In this document: positions 21,953 to 34,202 of the stretch, one piece after another
Position numbering within the stretch: position 1 is the first letter of the stretch
Layout of the letters: every line of letters starts with the position of its first letter
From: Calliopum simillimum
Lineage: Eukaryota > Arthropoda > Insecta > Diptera > Lauxaniidae
Assembly (NCBI GenBank): GCA_951812925.1
Contig: OX638371.1
Span: 34,198,101-34,262,100 of the forward strand
DNA length: 64,000 bases
Reading direction: 5' to 3'
Made by a program: the position numbers and the translations under genes
Notes under the pieces: generated by a model
Seen by the model: the letters and a program-made list of their open reading frames with translations, nothing else
Told to the model about the DNA's origin: nothing
Databases searched by the model: none

Positions 21953-23716
21953 GTTATATGGGCACGGCCACCGTTGGGAACGTTACGTTCGTACGCACAT
22001 TTTTGCCCATATCTCTTTGAAAAATAATCAAACATCATGATATTTTAAGTGCATGTAATAAGGCTCTCTAAGGCCAATATTTCGTAGGAACAAAGTTTTT
22101 GTCTATCGCTTATGGCTTAGAAGTTATAAGAGTTTAAGTGCCGTTGGGAACGTTATTTTTTTTTTTTCAACAATTTTTGAGGTCAGTGCACATTTTCTAA
22201 AAAGTCTGCGAATCTAGTAATGATTTTCCCGAACATCTTCTATAATATCAAGATAAAGGATCAAAGCTAAGATTGGAATGGTAATTGTGGTGAAAAAAAT
22301 ATTATTGGTGGACTTACAGACATTAAAGCAACGTTGGTTACATCACGCAAAAGCGTTGGGAACGTTATGCGTACGAATTTCGATAAATAAATTGAGGGCA
22401 AATACAGCCAAACAGTCCAAACATCCATAAAGATGAAAATATGTGAATATTTCATTCCTTGGAAGGTTCCCATTTACACTACATTACAAATTTTTTGCTC
22501 CAAGACCTCGATACATATTTTTTTTTGAAATTACGATTTCTCCCAAAAGGATAAAGCTATCTATATGAAACTTGGTACAGATAATACTGAGAGTCATTTT
22601 CTGATCAGGATTAAAATTGAGCGTGATCGGTTAATGTTCACGCCTACCTCCCATATATGCTAGTTAAAACGTTGTATGGGAAGTAGGCGTGGAGATTAAC
22701 CGATCACGTCCAATTTTAGTCTCAGGCAGCTTAGTAATATTGGCGTTATCTGTACCAAATTTCATGCATCTAGCTAAATTCGTACGGCCGCCAGTCTGGG
22801 TTCAACAAAAAAAATGAAATCGAAAATAAATTTTTTTCTGTTTTTTTCAGATTTTTATGTTGAGCCCTGACAGGTGGCCGAACGGATTAAGCTAGATTCA
22901 TGAAATTTGGTACATGTAACAAGAATATTACTAGGTTGTTTCGGAAGCTTCAAAAAGCCTGTAAAGAACGAAATATTTGTAATATCCTATGCACTTGGAT
23001 AGATCTCAAAATATGTCCATAAATTCCTCTTCAATCCAACAGTTCTTATTAATTGATTTAAATTATTGTTAGGAATTTCTATCCCTTTCAACACAGCTCA
23101 TCGGGTGGATTCAGAAGAAATTTTATTAGAAAAATATAACTTATGATTTTTGATTAAAAAATGTTGGGAACGTTACACATATTTAGTGGCTATGTTCACC
23201 ATCGTAGATACTTTATTTAAGTAATTTTAAAATGGATTCAGAAATTAGACTGAAAATACTCGAAAAGGATGATTGCATTTTAATATTTTACCCACTAACT
23301 TCCGCTACAAGAAACTTCTTAAAATATTTCGTTGGGAACGTTATGTTTTTTATTGCGGTAGAATTCATCGCCAACAAATATGCATAAGCAACTGGTTTTC
23401 CTTCAAAATATCAATGTTAATCCTTAATTTCAAATATTTTCTTTCTGCAGAAATCAAAATTGCATTGATACAATAAAAATAAAGCTAATTTTTACCTTCT
23501 TTTCGGGACTTGTTTTTTTGGCATTTTTTTTTTCTTTTCACTAGCAAGAGTAAGTTTTTATGAAAAAAGCACCCCTTAAAACAACTTATATACTTGGAAA
23601 TGGTATTTTTGGACAGCATTAGATGTAAACTTATGAAATATTGGCAAATGAGTGGGAGATTTAAAGAAAAAAAAAAGTTGTATAGCTTCGTCTTACGTGG
23701 CCGTGCCCATATACGA
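21953..23716. mobile_element. Unassigned DNA element with GGGCACGGCCAC ends and five 13-bp direct motifs
   Basis: Inverted ends: TATATGGGCACGGCCAC (about 21957-21973) and GTGGCCGTGCCCATATA (about 23698-23714). Inside, GTTGGGAACGTTA occurs five times, always on the plus strand, at 21973, 22143, 22355, 23163 and 23331. A separate hairpin insertion (about 22520-22800) sits in the middle. No transposase domain is visible in any frame, so it is non-autonomous or decayed. The family could not be assigned. Confidence 0.6.
22520..22800. repeat. Nested hairpin inside the GTTGGGAACGTTA element
   Basis: The half with GTGATCGGTTAATGTTCACG and CCTACCTCCCATATA is inverted in the other half as TATGGGAAGTAGGCGTGGAG and ATTAACCGATCACG. 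The outer parts (CTTGGTACAGATAATACTGAG and ATCTGTACCAAATTTCATG) also pair loosely. A related arm sequence appears near 9880-9915. Confidence 0.5.
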
Positions 23717-25914
23717 ACATTCTCGCTGCTCTAGCAGATACGTTGAGTATACTAAACGTTTATTATGTTTCTAGCTCTTGTGCCATACTGTGCAGTGCTT
23801 AATGTTTTACGTTTGATGGCTATTAAAAATCTACTTTTGAATATACTCGATGACAGAAGTTTTCACAATACATGACTTTTCTGGGCATACGATATTGATT
23901 AATAAATTCAAACGATTTTGGCTGCTAGGCTTCAGCTACATCAGAAGAATCAGAATAAGAGCTCTTGAATGTTTTCAACGTTCTTAACCCAACGAAAGAA
24001 TATGTAACCGAAATTTTATTAATTAATTTTCTTTTTATTGCCCATTGGACATCCATTATGAAAGGTTGATTTTATTGCAGCCGCACCTGTATTATTAATA
24101 AATTATGTGTTGTATTTCAGACAAATGCTTCAATGCGTTTTCTGCTTTCATGTCATTTGCCCTCTATTTTTATCATTAAATCGAAATATAATATAGTCGT
24201 TATCATTGACATTATCATTATCATTCGCACATTGCGTGCTAATCGCGCAACACAGGAAGTTCAAGCCTTTTCCTTTCCTTTTCTAATGAAGAGCGTGCAG
24301 GAAGACAATAATGCCGCCAAATGAGAACAACAATGTGCAGAACAGCAAACAGCAGTGTGAGATAATGGGTTCAGTCACCAGGTGTTACTGAGACACTTTT
24401 AATCAGATTAAATTGCTTATGCCAACGTGCTGCAGCAGATAAGCACTAAAACTCCAAAATGCCATAAAGACGAAATGTGGGTGCGAATTTCGATGATGCT
24501 GCTACACACACACACACTCACCACCTCATTATGCCTAGTCGGTGAAGTAACTTAATTAGCGTTTTATTAGTTTTCACTGTATTTGATGTATTTTAAGGGA
24601 ATTGTCTTTATAATGCGGGCGTTTTGTTGCAGACAGATGTTGGAATTTGAGATTGAATTAATTTAAAATTTATTTTGAAATTAATGTTTCTTTTCAAAAC
24701 TATTTAATATAAATTAACATAAATAAAATAAATTCTTTGTCATGTAGACCACTCCATCCTGCCATCACAGTTTTTCAGATAAAAAGCCTTAACCCAATTT
24801 GCGGATGCAAAACAAGATCGAACCAAATTTTATTTTCTAATACCAAAATTTTTTACACAAAGGACTTTGTTTAAATTAAGCACACCAATTCTATGGAAAT
24901 TTAGTCATTGTTAGCAAAAAAAAAAAAAAATGGTTGTTCCATCTTAAAGAAATCAAGGGTTACTCGTTTTTAGCGTTTTTATCGTTAATTTTCACTCAAA
25001 ATAGTTTAACTCAATTTAATACAATCAGTTATTCTCATTTAAGCTACTTTTTAATTCAGAGGGCTAAAGCAAACGAGGTCATGCTACTTATAGTAAGAAA
25101 AATAAGTTGAGGAGTGATTTTTCAAAAAAGCGTACAACCATGTTAAACAAATTTTCAGCAATGAGAAAAAACTTTTAGGGGCTGTTTATAATAACTTGAT
25201 TTTTTTTAATGTCGCCAGGGTCGCTCGTGAACAAACAAGACAAACAAGGACAGGTTAAAAGAGGACAATGGGGAGGCAGTGGTGGCACGACTCCTGGTTC
25301 GGTTGACTCTGATATTCACGTTTTACCCATTTTGTCATCATCCGTACATAGCCCATTACTAAGCTTATCAGTGAAATAAAATTGTGAAACAAAACCAGTA
25401 AAAATTGTGAAAAGTGTTTCTTCCCTTGGCGGAGAATAAATTTTTGTTATACTTTAAAAATGGATGCCTAAATTTGCTTGAAAAATAAAAGCTTACAATT
25501 TTGTAAAAATTTGGACGTTAAAATATCATACATTTTTTATTTGAAGTATATTCAGTCCCAAAAAAAAAGTTTGAATCGTCCAAAGTTTGTATGTGAATTT
25601 TTTCGGAGTTTTTTGAGACATTTTAAAATATTTCCAAAATAGGTCAAAATAAAAAAAATTTAAAAAGTTCCAAAAAATCTGAAAAAATCATCCTTTGAAC
25701 GAATACCCTGCAGGTTGCAGGACCTGAAAATTTAATTTTTTCAAAATATTCTTAACAAAATTGTATCATTAGATTTTTGATGCAGTGAAATGTGAAAAAT
25801 GATTCATAACCACCGAATTTGTAATTTCTAAGCAAAGCTTAGTTTTTGCTAAAAAATTTAAAGAAGAAATGTGCCAGAAAGAAATATTATTTTCAAATTA
25901 AAATACAAAATTCA
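23717..25914. other. Non-coding region
   Basis: AT-rich. A CA microsatellite lies near 24505-24516. A 59-bp dispersed repeat at 25235-25293 is shared with 41385-41443. No gene was recognised. Confidence 0.4.
25235..25293 (+). repeat. Short dispersed repeat shared with 41385-41443
   Basis: ACAAGACAAACAAGGACAGG followed by a GAGGACAA and GGGAGGCAG block is nearly identical to the sequence at 41385. The flanks of the two copies are only weakly alike. It may be a fragment of an unidentified element. Confidence 0.5.
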
Positions 25915-26997
25915 ATTACTATGACTTAAATTTTTTGAAACGGACACACTAAAAACTAACTTGCTAAACTGAAACTTTTTTTGGTGGATTTTTGAAGGGT
26001 TTTTAATCAAAATTATTGCCTTATACCTTTTTTAAAAAAATTTTAATTTTTTAAATAGTTATAAGCATGTGAATTTTCATGTACGTCTTTTTTCAAATTG
26101 CAATTTCTCAGAAAACATTGAGCGAAAATTAATGAAACTTTTGTAGTAGGACTAGAAATAATTCAAAATTTTAATGAAATAAACTTTTCATAAAAATTTT
26201 TAAAATTTCTTATTAATAATGCACTTTTTAATAAACAAATAGATATTTAAGCTATACCTATAGCAAAATAAAAACAAAATTTTTAAACAGAAATGTGCTC
26301 TGAAATCTGCACAATATTTCTGTGAAAAAAAATTGGAGGTACTCATCATTAACAAAAAAGTTACGCGTACTTAAATGACTCTACATAGGTGCCTTGCCTA
26401 TGCGATTCACACATTTACGCTCGCTGCGCCTTCTTACGTGCATTCTCAATTTCTGCATAAATTATGATTTGTTGTTTTGAAACGGCATGCAGCGGTGAAA
26501 TGCGAAAATCACATAGGCAAGGCACCTATGTAGTGGCATTTAAGTACGCGTAACTTTTTTGCTAATCATGAGTACCTCCAATTTTTTTTCACAGAAATGT
26601 TGTGCAGATTTTAGAGCACATTTCTGTATAAAAATTTTGTTTTTATTTTGCTATAGGTATAGCTTAAATATCTATTTGTTTATTAAAAAGTGCATTATTT
26701 ATAAGAAATTTTAAATATTTTTATGAAAAGTTTATTTCATCTAAATTTTTAATTATTTTTAGTCCCATCACAAAAGTTTCATAAATTTTCGCTCAATATT
26801 TACGGAGAAATCGCAATTTGAAAAAAGACATACATATAAATTCACATGCTTATAACTTTTAAAAAAATAAAAATTTTTTAAAAAAAAGTATAAGGCAATA
26901 ATCTAGATCAAAAACTCTTCAAACAACCATCAAAAAAAGTTTCAGTTTAACAAGTTAGTTTTTAGTGTGTCCGTTTCAAAAAATTTAAGTCTATGTA
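25915..26997. mobile_element. 1.1-kb foldback element
   Basis: The left arm (25915-26408) and right arm (26507-26997) are near-identical inverted sequences of about 490 bp. They start and end with ACTTAAATTTTTTGAAACGG and its complement. The arms meet a 98-bp loop at CATAGGTGCCTTGCCTATG and its inverse. No coding capacity. The structure is that of foldback or long-TIR elements. The target duplication was not resolved. Confidence 0.75.
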
Positions 26998-27573
26998 ATA
27001 AAGTTTTCTACAGAAATTTTAATTTCTAGGTTACCTGCCTTTATAAACGTCATCATCAAGAGTCATTTAGTGTTCAACAGACAGCAAAAATGTAGCGAAA
27101 GGGTTCTTTAATTATTTATACGGCAATGACGGCAACTGCAAAGAAAAACTTAATTTCCATTACTTTTTGTTGACCGTTTGGCCTACAGTTGGCTTACGAT
27201 AATATTTTTAATTAGGTCAATATTTTAAAGGAATTGGAAGCTCTGGAAAATGCAATTTGTTTCATTTAAGAAAGCAAAATGTTATCATGAATGAAGTAAA
27301 GTGAAGTATGTACATAGATAAGCACTTATTTTATTCAATTCTAAAATTTAGAAAGGACAGGGCATGTTTGCACATTTTTATATTAATTTGAGCTGTAACT
27401 CGGAGAAATTCGTTAAAAATCAGGCAAGTATTTTATTATTAAGCTAAATAATCCACTACGGCGCGCGTAAGGCTGCCTGATGTCTGCTTTTTTACTGTTG
27501 TGTGAGGTCAAATAATCCTTTCAAACATTTTCATGAATGTGGAATACGAAAATGTACGATATTTTCTAAAATA

Positions 27574-28278
27574 CCCAAGAGGAAAAATTTCTAGCGCTTC
27601 TGATCCGAGCACTTCAAATGTGCTTAGCCCCATAGAAATTTAGAAGCACTATCACAATGATTTTTTATAAGACTGCAGTAAGAACAACGTGAGTTCGAAC
27701 CCAGCCCGGGTGATTTTTTTTTCCGTTTTTTTATTTATTTTGCTTTTTTTCTTTTATTAAAATATTTTTATTCAACCTTTTTTTATTTCACTTTTCTATT
27801 TTCCTTTCTCTTTTTTATTTACTTTTGCTTACTTGAATTGAAACTGATTGCACAATGATTCTACGTAATGCTGCAGGAGCATTTGTATGTCAAATTCTGT
27901 TTGGACAACATTTGCTTAATATACAAATTTAATACCTCTTCATATCATCGGGCATTGGTTTAGTGGTCTAAAGGGTTGGTAAATGTAAGAAAAAATATCT
28001 AGCACGCGGACGGTCGTGGATTCAAATCCTGGCGCGGCCAGTTTTTCTTTTTTCTTTTTGTTATTTTTTTTAATTTTTTTGAAAAAACGCTTACCGCAGC
28101 ATTACAAATAAGCGCTTTAAAAACCCTTTTTTGGTAAGGCTGCGGTAAGCTTTTGCCCACTTACATTCTATGACATGCAATGTTAGAAAGAAAGTATTAT
28201 TCTTACGGAGCAGAGGCGCTTATTGGTGAAAAGAATGCACTTCAGAAGGGTTTTTGAAGCACTTCTTTTCCCCTTGGG
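27574..28278. mobile_element. CCCAA-ended inverted-repeat element, copy C
   Basis: Ends CCCAAGAGGAAAAATTTCTAG and CTTCTTTTCCCCTTGGG, with TA on both sides (27572-27573 and 28279-28280). It shares most of its length with copy B, plus about 180 bp of extra pyrimidine-rich spacer near 27718-27890. Both tRNA-like signals are conserved, with box B-like AGTTCGAACCC near 27692 and the module at 27949-28041. Confidence 0.75.
27949..28041 (+). other. tRNA-like module in copy C
   Basis: GGCATTGGTTTAGTGGTCTAA (box A-like) and GTGGATTCAAATCCTGG (box B-like) match the module at 12024-12126. Changes between the copies are mostly in the spacer, so the two boxes are the better conserved part. Confidence 0.45.
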
Positions 28279-28505
28279 TACTATCACATAAATTTGTTTT
28301 ACTCTAATAGCCAATTCTCACTTGTCTGGTTAAGGCGTTTTAGTTAGTTTATAACTAGTAAGGCACAAACCAGACTATTTTACCAAAATAGATATTCCAT
28401 TTGTATGAGAAATTTTAGTCAGTTTCAAATAAACCAAACAATTGCCAGCCGCATGAGTTTAAAAAGTATCGTAAGGTATATTAAAATATATACAAAAAAA
28501 AAAAA

Positions 28506-29303
28506 TAGTTAGGGTGTAACCTTTGGCCTGGCCAAACAATAAATACCCTACACTGCAGTGTTTTGAAAATTTTGCTTAAATAGAAAGTGCCACGCCCTCT
28601 TTTCCAAATTCACCCAGATTTTGCTCAGAGCTTACACTTATAGCCCTTAGTGTTTTGGTGAAATTTAGTTGGATGATCACAAAAAACTCTTTCAGTATAG
28701 CATTTTAAAACATCATTAAATGGGAAGTGTCACGCCCTCTTGTCCGAGTCCACCCAGTTTTCGCTTAGAGCGTTTCGCAACTTTTGCTTATATGGGAGGT
28801 GCCACGCCCTCTCGTTCAAGTCCACCCAGTTTTTGGTCAGAGCGTGCATTTATAGTCCTTAGTGTGTGAGGAAGTTAGTTGGATTGTCTCCAAAAAACTC
28901 TTTCAGCGTAGTATTTTAAGACTTTTGCTTATATGTGAGGTGCCACGCCCTCTTATCCGAATTCACATAGTTTTTGCTCAAAACTTGCGCTCAGCATTCT
29001 AAGTATTTATATGTATTTTGGTGAAAATACTCTTATTTTTGCATTTTGAATATATTTTTTGGATGGGCGGTAGGCGTGTCCGTTGACCGATTTCGCTTAT
29101 TTTCAATCCCTCGAGCTAACTTTGATGACGGAGGCAGAATACCAAATTTTATTGAATTATGTTGCTCAGTTTTCCCAAAAAATGTATTTCCACTCACAGA
29201 CAGCAAGGCAGCCTGCCAGCCAACCAAACAGACGGACATGGCTTTATCGACTCAGGAGGTGACACTGATCAAGAATATATATACTTTTCCATACCAGCCA
29301 CTT
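28506..29303 (+). mobile_element. mini-me/DINE-1-like element with four monomers
   Basis: Begins with AGGGTGTAACCTTTGGCCTG. GCCACGCCCTC monomer marks recur at about 28589, 28729, 28800 and 28941, a period near 140 bp with one 71-bp half step. The microsatellite core has lost regularity (GACAGCAAGGCAGCCTGCC) and the CCCTGGGTGTAGGG end is missing. Confidence 0.6.
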
Positions 29304-31067
29304 TTCGGTTTTTGAAATGGTGCTTGGTGCTTGAAATTTTACATGGTGCTTATTTACATAAATCAGAACATTTTGGTGCCGTGGGAGCCCTATTCCAAAA
29401 ACTTAAAATTTTTGGAGTAAAATTAATCCTCCATTTTTTGTGCATTATTAAGACCAAAATTAAGACCAAAATAAGCACTAAATAAACTCATACAAATAAA
29501 AGTGTAATCTTAGCCAGAACTAATGGAAAATTGAGCTCAAACCCATTTTTCTTATATCGGCTTAAGCTGTAAAGGCTTATTGCAATAGATATGTCGATTT
29601 AAGAATACGTTATTTTGTAATTTGTTTTTTACAGTGTAATAAAAACTTCAAAAATAAATTGAAAATAAAAACGTCTAACGTCTACTTTAAGAATATTTTG
29701 GAATTTCTCATGACTGCAAAACTCTGTCTTCTCAAGTTATCATATCGAACACTATCACTTGTGCTCATGATTAAATTTAAGTGTTTTACTTTCATCAAGA
29801 AGATTAATATTTAAATGAAAGAACTTAACTTCTGCCACATACTACAAGAGGCAGCCCCATTCATTATCAAACTTTCTTACCCTTTGGCATAAAGTATTCG
29901 ATGCCAATTATCTAAGCCAACTAATATATGCGCCTTTCTCTTCCCACAAAGTAAGCAGAAACAATAAAGAAAATAAAATAAAAAAAAAATGTTGCCCAAA
30001 ATCGCAATTTTGTTAAAATTGCTGCCTTCTGCCTACGAACTGCTGCAGTCTGGAGTTCTGAGACTCTCTCGAATGTCGGAAATAAAGAAAATTTATTGCT
30101 GCAAAAAAAGGGTTTCCTTATTTATTTGCTTAAAATTTTATACCGGAAACACTTTTACTTTTCGTTTTCACAATTTAAACGACGATTGAAGCCTTGTTTA
30201 TTTTCGAACATTATGCCTTGTTAGTATGAGTAGGTATTGATGCATGCCTTGTATGTATTGGTATGAGTGTGAGTGTGTAAGTATATGTGTATATGTCTGC
30301 CTATGCTTTAGTCACGCCTATGGTGTATGGTTTTGGCCCTTGAATTTTCGGTGAGTTACTTGAAAATTGGAAAATACCGGAAAGCCAAAAAGGATATTAC
30401 ATATCCTTTCATTGCTTTGTTGTTAGTGCAGTAGTTGTTACAGTGTGCGAGATAGATCGAATTTTTCGAAGGCGGCCGCCGCCGCATTTGATTTAGTGTT
30501 TTGACTTCCGTTGTTTTTGTGTTGTTTTTTTCTTTTTGATTTTGTTAATGTTACGCAAACTGGGCGTTCAAACTGTGCCTGAGTGTACAAGAGATATGAA
30601 AAGCCTGGATTTGTGAATGAGTTTTCCGTTTTCTTGTATATATTGCGAACGTGTGGAATTAGTGCTGCCATCGAGTCGTGAAACTTCTGTTGATCAATTA
30701 GACGACACAAAGCTGTAGATGACATTTAACGCGATGACTGACATTAAGACATTTCTACGCATACTAACCTTAACAGCTAAAATGTAGTGATTTTTCTGAG
30801 CATGAAGATATCAACATCATATGAAGGATATTTTTGCGTGTTTTCTCTCTAGCAATCTTCCTGGATCGATTCATATTGCGGGCTTCTTCGCTCTTCATAC
30901 CATAGAGTGAAAAGCCCAAATTCCTACCCATTTGCATCCAATGACCTCTATGCTATTACTGTTACTGTTGAACGGACAACTGATAGTGGAGTCAATAAAT
31001 CCTTTTGGACGGAAGTCTTTAAGAACAGCTCCGATTTTGATGATTTTTTTTTTTAATTATTCAAAAT
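29304..31067. other. Non-coding region
   Basis: No supported gene. A GC-rich triplet cluster (GGCGGCCGCCGCCGC) at about 30470-30485 stands out in otherwise AT-rich DNA and lies within a 95-codon minus-strand open frame of unknown meaning. Confidence 0.35.
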
Positions 31068-31684
31068 GGCTGGGTGGCTGGCTGTGTGTTGAAATATACT
31101 TTTTGGGAAACTGAGCAAGATAATTCAATGAAATTTGGTGCACTGTCTTCGGTTAGCAAACACGCCTACCGCCCATAAAAAAAATATATTCAAAATGCAA
31201 TTTCAAAAGTATTTGTCACGAGAATGCAACCAAAATACACATAAATACTACGAATTGTAAGCGCAAGCTCTGAGAAAAAACTGAGCGAATTCGGACAAGA
31301 GAGGGTGGCACCTCCCATATAAGCAAAAGCTTCAAAACGCTATACTGAAAGCGTTTTTTGATATATTCGAAACAAATTTGACTCAGACACTAAGAATTAT
31401 AAATAAAAGCTCTCAAGAAGAATTGGGTTAAATTGGACAAGGGGGCGTGGCACCTCCCTAATAAGCAAAAGTTTCAAATGATATACTGAAAGAATTTTTT
31501 GAGATAATTCAATCAAATTTCACTCAGATACTAAAGACTATAAATGCACGCTTTAAGCTAAAACTAGACGAACTCGGACAAGAGAGCGTGGCGCCTCCCA
31601 TATAAGCAAAATTTTCAAAATACTGCAGTGTAGGGTATTTTTTTTTTTTTTTTGATCAGGCCAAAAGTTACACCCTTACTAGTT
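31068..31684 (-). mobile_element. mini-me/DINE-1-like element, 5' part lost
   Basis: Begins within the GGCTGGGTGGCTGGCTG core and runs through three monomers (GGTGGCACCTCCC, GGCGTGGCACC, GCGTGGCGCC) to a CAGGCCAAAAGTTACACCCT end. A T run replaces part of the terminal sequence at 31640. Confidence 0.6.
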
Positions 31685-32810
31685 TTTAATTCAAATCAGA
31701 AACATTTTGGAGCGCGGTCGGAGTTATATAATTTTTTATAACAATATGTAAGAAACTTATGTTTTCATAAAAAAAATTTAAAAAAAATACAACAAATAAA
31801 AATCAGAATGGTCATTTTATGTATATCTGACGATTCTAAATCCTGAGATATCCATGTTTTTCTCAAGAACGGCTATAGCGATTTTTATGAAAATTTGGAA
31901 ACTGATGCGCATTAGCATGTACCAAAGAAAGAGATAGACTTTGACTTAGTGTATACTTATGAAGAGGCGTGGCACCGCCCTTATAAATTTGATTTGGTAA
32001 TATCTTTTGAACCGTAGAAGATATTTTGATGAAAAATTGGTACACAACTACTGACTTATAACTAGCAAAAATTGGGCGAATTCGGAAAAGAGCCCCGCCC
32101 ACTTTTTAACTATTGAAAATTTTGATGTTTTGATTTTAATATTACTCGAATACAAATTTTGATGAAAATCAAAATTTTCAATGGTTAAAAAGTGGGCGTC
32201 ACACTTTTCTGATTTCGGCCAATTTAATTAAGGCATTAAAAGTCAGTAGTTTTTTACTTCGTAGTTTAAGGGGAAAACCCAAATTGACATAATTTGGCCG
32301 AAAAATTGGGAGGACCCATTTTGATATGTTGAACGGGGCAAAATTCTCTATCGATTGGTATAGGTTTTATGAACTATAGAATTAGTCAATACTCAAATCA
32401 AGAATGACTGGGCTAAAAGTTTAAAAGCAAATTTTCACATTTGAGCCTTTTGCATTTGACTCAATTTTTTTCTTTTAAATCTGGAGCATTCCCTGATGAC
32501 ACCTTTCTTGATTTGTTGACGCAACTCCTCGCGTTTCCCTTTTATATCAGAAACGTCTTTTATTTGTAAAAACCAATTTTGTACATTCCAATCTGGTTTC
32601 TTTTTGAAACGCTTGTATAATTCAAATTTTTTTTATGGTATATATCACTATCTCACACTAGTCAGAAAACAACACTTTAGAATAAAAAATAAGCACGAAA
32701 AAAGTATTCGCAGACGCTGAGTACAACATAATAATCACTTAATTTTCAAGTGAAATTTGTTTGAATTATCTCAAGTAATGCTTAAGTAATAGCAATTTAT
32801 GATTTTTATT
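31685..32810. other. Non-coding region with one hairpin
   Basis: An inverted repeat at about 32096-32202 pairs CCCACTTTTTAAC and TTGAAAATTTTGAT with their complements ending AAAAAGTGGGCG. Nothing else was recognised. Confidence 0.4.
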
Positions 32811-33112
32811 GTGTGGAAGGTGCTACGCCCTCTCGTTTGAATTGATAAGTAAATGTATAAACATTGTCCTTTCGTTTTTAACTCATAAGAGCCGTGGCAG
32901 GTATTTAAAAGAATATATATTCTTAATCAACATCACCTTTGGAGTCGCTAGAGCCATGTCTGTGCCATTCATATAACCTAAATCATGATTTCATCATAGT
33001 TTTTTATAGATTTACTTGAATGGATTTCTGGAGTTTTTGGTCGCATTATCGTAGAATCTTATGAATGGTAGGCGTATCGCTAAACCAATATTTCTCATTT
33101 TAAGTCCCCTGA
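32811..33112 (-). repeat. Strongly diverged mini-me-like fragment
   Basis: GGTGCTACGCCCTCTCGTTTG, then GTGGCAGGTATTTAAAAGA, TATATATTCTTAATCAACATC and GAGCCATGTCTG are recognisable family segments, but with many substitutions and rearranged order. Confidence 0.4.
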
Positions 33113-34202
33113 GAGTACAGACTTTCATTGTTTGCTTCATCAGGATATAAGGCTGGGCAAGAAAATCGCAATAACTGGTCTTAGAAGGTCTTTCACCAAA
33201 AATCTAACGAACTATCACGATGGTAACACTTTTTAAGTTTCTATGTATTCGTACATATGTAAACGAAAGTGTTGCAGAAAGGACTCTAAACACTACCGCA
33301 CAAAACATCGATTTGTGGCTAAGTTATTGCGCTGTCGATGGCTTTGCTTGTTGTCTAGCTTTGCTGCCATTAGTGCTGCTGCTACGTTGCGGTATTGTTA
33401 GAAATATGATGCTGTTTGAAAAACACCATCTCTTGCATAGTTTTCTTGCTTTTCTTCAGGTTTTTATTTTTTTTTTTTTATTTGTGTTTCATTTTCTAGG
33501 ACACTGAGTAACCGCAGACGCTGTTGTTATCCAAGAATCTTAACAAGCTGTAGATTTTCCCATATATTCTTCACAGTCAATGGCAGTAGCTAGCAACACC
33601 GGCATTATTGGCAACATCAGCAGCATCATCAGTACATAGTACATAATAGTATACGTATGGTGCAGCAGCAAAAGGCAGACAGCAATGGTCGGGCTGTTTG
33701 AGTTCTGAGTTCTGGTCTCAAGAGTCCATTCATAGTTGAAGATTTATTGTATGGAGTGTTTATTTATTTTCAAGAGTCATAAAAAATAAAAACAGCGTTG
33801 AAAAACAATTTTCACAACAACCTTTCTATTATTTTTTTTTTTTCTCTTCCTTAGACATTTCTTCCTTGGATATCCCTTCGTCTATCCATTTGGATGCTAC
33901 CAATAGAATGAAATTGATGTTTGCTTTGTTTGGTTGCCCTACAAATGGTTTACTGAAGTATAATTTGTGGCATAAAGTTTTTCTTCAATTTAATGAAGCA
34001 TGACTTTCGAAGCAGCTGCAGTTATATCCTTTTTATTCTTCACTAACTTGGTTTCCATCTTTTTTCTACTCTATTGAAAATAGATTATTGCGCTAAATGT
34101 TCATTTACGTAATTGCGTGCGAAAACTTGTGTTAAATAAAGTGGTCGCCATTGATTATTTGTTGGCTACGCGAGTATCAATTGAGATTTTGAAGTGGTCA
34201 TT
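33113..34202. other. Non-coding region
   Basis: CAG/CTG-rich short stretches near 33590-33690; no gene recognised. Confidence 0.35.

Noticed and set aside
29033..29485. Open frames across the mini-me-like copy at 28506-29303
   Set aside because: They run through repeat sequence shared by non-open siblings; no protein is encoded by this family here.
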